This document shows positions 6,400 to 7,796 of a DNA stretch of 7,796 bases, one piece after another; within the stretch, counting starts at the first letter, position 1; each line of letters starts with the position of its first letter. This DNA is from Clostridiales bacterium (GTDB lineage: Bacteria > Bacillota > Clostridia > Lachnospirales > Lachnospiraceae), in the NCBI GenBank assembly GCA_021203115.1, contig JAJQBV010000019.1:16567-24362 (forward strand), written 5' to 3'. Below the pieces are notes generated by a model that saw only the letters and a program-made list of their open reading frames with translations, searched no databases and had not been told where the DNA came from. Position numbers and translations under genes: made by a program.

Positions 6400-6825
6400 T
6401 CATTCCAGATATCCCGACAACTCATCCTGATACTTTTCGTAGATTTCCTTAATCTGGGCGAGATCCTCCTCGGAGAGGGACTCTTTGACATAGGCTTTGA
6501 CGGAGGCAGTGTCGCCCTGTGCTAGGTAGCCGGAGATTTCTGTCAGGGTCTGTACGTCCAGATATTCCTCGCAGATTCCCTCGATGGTTTCCTGATCCTC
6601 CTCGCTCATGACATCGAGGATTTCTTCAGCGGTGGCTGCGTACTCTGAATCGGAGGATACCTGCATCTCGATGACCTTTTCCGCGACGGAGGATACCAGC
6701 TTTTGCTTCAGCGGCCGGATCACGAAGAAAAAGGCAATGAGAAATACAATTACGAGAATGACGATGACCAGAATTATCTTTTGAAGGGCGCTGCTTCGGC
6801 GGCGCCGGCGTCTGCTTTTTGACAT
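6400..6825 (-). CDS. Small single-span membrane protein of unknown function
   Basis: I do not recognise this 141-residue protein. It begins MSKSRRRRRRSS with six consecutive arginines, then has one strongly hydrophobic segment (about residues 16-36, rich in Ile, Val, Leu and Phe) followed by RPLKQK. The remaining hundred residues are hydrophilic, acidic and mostly helical-looking, with repeated Glu/Asp-rich patches (for example AATAEEILDVMSEEDQETIE) and several Tyr residues. The arginine cluster would favour an N-terminus in the cytoplasm with the acidic domain outside, although basic residues flank both ends of the span. AAAGGAAGT lies 6 nt upstream of the ATG (6823-6825), and the gene ends with TGA. 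It is convergent with hydA and divergent from the HAD gene, so it is probably transcribed alone. Real coding is supported by the ribosome binding site, the membrane segment and the shared terminator. Confidence 0.8.
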   Translation of the reverse strand: MSKSRRRRRRSSALQKIILVIVILVIVFLIAFFFVIRPLKQKLVSSVAEKVIEMQVSSDSEYAATAEEILDVMSEEDQETIEGICEEYLDVQTLTEISGYLAQGDTASVKAYVKESLSEEDLAQIKEIYEKYQDELSGYLE

Positions 6826-6878
6826 GGGCTTACTTCCTTTCTGAACGATTGTTACATGATGTTTTGTTATTGCTTTTC

Positions 6879-6906
6879 TTTACAGGAATGCGTTTTTGTG
6901 GTTCAA
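6879..6906 (-). promoter_or_regulatory. Candidate promoter for the small membrane protein gene
   Basis: On the minus strand, TTGAAC (6901-6906, 4 of 6 to TTGACA) and TGTAAA (6879-6884, 4 of 6 to TATAAT) are separated by 16 nt, about 55 nt upstream of the ATG. A weak match found by eye; no better candidate was seen in the 201-bp divergent region. Confidence 0.28.
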
Positions 6907-7026
6907 TGTACATGATTGTTCCAAATCATCAACGCTATGTATCGTAGCACAAAACGGGCGGAAATGGAACCGTGAAAGCGATATTCACAAATTCTTCAGA
7001 AATGGATCGGGAGGGAAGAGGACAGA

Positions 7027-7796
7027 ATGGCACTGATTTTTTTTGACATAGACGGAACACTCTGGGATCGTGAGAATGTGATTCCGGAGAGCACAAAGAC
7101 GGCGCTTCGCATGCTAAAGGGAAACGGACATCAGATTTTTCTATGCAGCGGGCGGACAAAGGTTTTTATTCAGAGTGACGAGCTTTTTTCCATGGACTTT
7201 GACGGCATTTTAAGCGGCTGCGGCACCTGCATCGAGTACCATGGGGAGGAGATTTTATATAAAAAGGTGGACGCCGAGGTTCTGGCGCGGTCGGTGCAGA
7301 TGTTTTATGACTACGATATGCCGATGGTCATGGAGGGGCGGGACCTTCTGTTTATGGATGCTGACATCATCAGCCGGGACGAATACGGACGCTACCTTCT
7401 GGATGTGATGAGGGAATATGTCCGGCCGATCCGCGGCAATCAGGCGGAGTGGGAGGTCAGCAAGTTCAGCGTTTTGATCGGCGGGACGCGGTACCGGGAG
7501 GTGATCGAGGCGCTGCAGGATGACTATGAGTTCCTTGTTCACGGAGACATTGTCATGGAGGTGGTCCCGAAGGGCTACTCTAAGGCGACGGCGATCGCCG
7601 CGGTTTGTGGGCGTCTGGGCGCGGATCGGGCAGATACCTATGCCTTCGGCGACAGTGCTAACGATCTGGAAATGCTGGATTACGCGGGCACTGGCGTGGT
7701 GATGGGAAACGGGACGGATCTGGCGAAGTCGCACGCAGACTATGTGACGGATGATATCCACGCGGACGGGATTTTCAACGCCTGCAGGCATTTTTC
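7027..7796 (+). CDS. Cof-type HAD-superfamily hydrolase (sugar-phosphate phosphatase-like), 3' end outside window
   Basis: Probable Mg-dependent cytoplasmic phosphatase of the Cof (HAD type IIB) subfamily, acting on small phosphorylated metabolites; the substrate cannot be told from sequence. The 256 codons in the window contain all four HAD motifs: DIDGT at 7-11 (nucleophile Asp7, acid/base Asp9), Ser41 in LCSGR, Lys186 in PKGYSKATA, and GDSAND at 208-213. The region between Ser41 and Lys186 is the alpha/beta cap typical of Cof proteins. The frame stays open to the last base, and Cof proteins are usually about 260-270 residues, so only a few codons are missing. The ATG is preceded by GGAGG (7010-7014) and AGAGG (7017-7021). 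The gene is divergent from the membrane protein gene. I saw no convincing promoter for it; TTGTTC (6916-6921) with TATCGT (6940-6945) is a poor pair. Confidence 0.93.
   Translation, partial: MALIFFDIDGTLWDRENVIPESTKTALRMLKGNGHQIFLCSGRTKVFIQSDELFSMDFDGILSGCGTCIEYHGEEILYKKVDAEVLARSVQMFYDYDMPMVMEGRDLLFMDADIISRDEYGRYLLDVMREYVRPIRGNQAEWEVSKFSVLIGGTRYREVIEALQDDYEFLVHGDIVMEVVPKGYSKATAIAAVCGRLGADRADTYAFGDSANDLEMLDYAGTGVVMGNGTDLAKSHADYVTDDIHADGIFNACRHF

Noticed and set aside
6852..6920. Near-repeat TACATGATGTT / TACATGATTGTT and the palindrome ATGTACAT in the divergent intergenic region
   Set aside because: Two short imperfect copies in AT-rich DNA are within chance expectation. There was no symmetry relative to a convincing promoter.
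6906..6947. Short frame of 13 codons starting ATGTACATG in the intergenic region before the HAD gene
   Set aside because: It has no ribosome binding site, is very short and has no recognisable leader-peptide character.
1..7796. Search for CRISPR arrays, insertion-sequence ends, tRNA or rRNA genes and riboswitches
   Set aside because: I saw no regularly spaced repeats, terminal inverted repeats with target duplications, cloverleaf sequences or recognisable riboswitch cores. All intergenic gaps are 201 bp or shorter.

Overview
The window looks like chromosome from a moderately GC-rich anaerobic Firmicute, most likely class Clostridia and plausibly Lachnospiraceae. The evidence is strong AGGAGG-type ribosome binding sites, a scpA-scpB pair, a class-A DD-carboxypeptidase with an amphipathic C-terminal tail, and a CpI-like [FeFe] hydrogenase with a flavoprotein partner. 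This taxonomic call is inference; no rRNA or other marker gene is present.

Layout, left to right. (1) A minus-strand D,D-carboxypeptidase gene (16-1179). (2) A 170-bp divergent intergenic region containing a 28-nt imperfect palindrome and a probable scpA promoter. (3) scpA (1350-2099) and scpB (2114-2683), the kleisin and winged-helix partners of the SMC condensin, 14 nt apart. (4) A 64-nt spacer with two overlapping inverted repeats. (5) A hydrogenase module: a flavo-iron-sulfur protein (NuoF-type Fe-S domain fused to a GltD-like FAD/NAD(P) reductase, 2748-4580), then hydA (4574-6307), whose start overlaps the end of the flavoprotein frame. (6) A bidirectional terminator (6364-6398). (7) A convergent minus-strand gene for a small unknown single-span membrane protein (6400-6825). 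(8) A 201-bp divergent intergenic region. (9) A plus-strand Cof-type HAD phosphatase (7027 onward) that runs off the right edge.

The flavoprotein and HydA are best read as one redox unit: the flavoprotein would exchange electrons with NAD(H) or NADP(H), and HydA would make or consume H2 through its relay of Fe-S clusters. There is no separate HydB (complete NuoF) or HydC (NuoE) subunit in the window.

The main anomaly is that the flavoprotein frame is cut by a single in-frame TGA (4041-4043) with intact coding sequence on both sides. It sits where I recall relatives having tryptophan (TGG), so a one-base nonsense change, a sequencing error, or a tolerated readthrough or reinitiation event are the candidates. 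Everything else appears to be ordinary chromosomal content; I see no mobile element, CRISPR array, tRNA or rRNA, and no gene-free stretch longer than about 200 bases.
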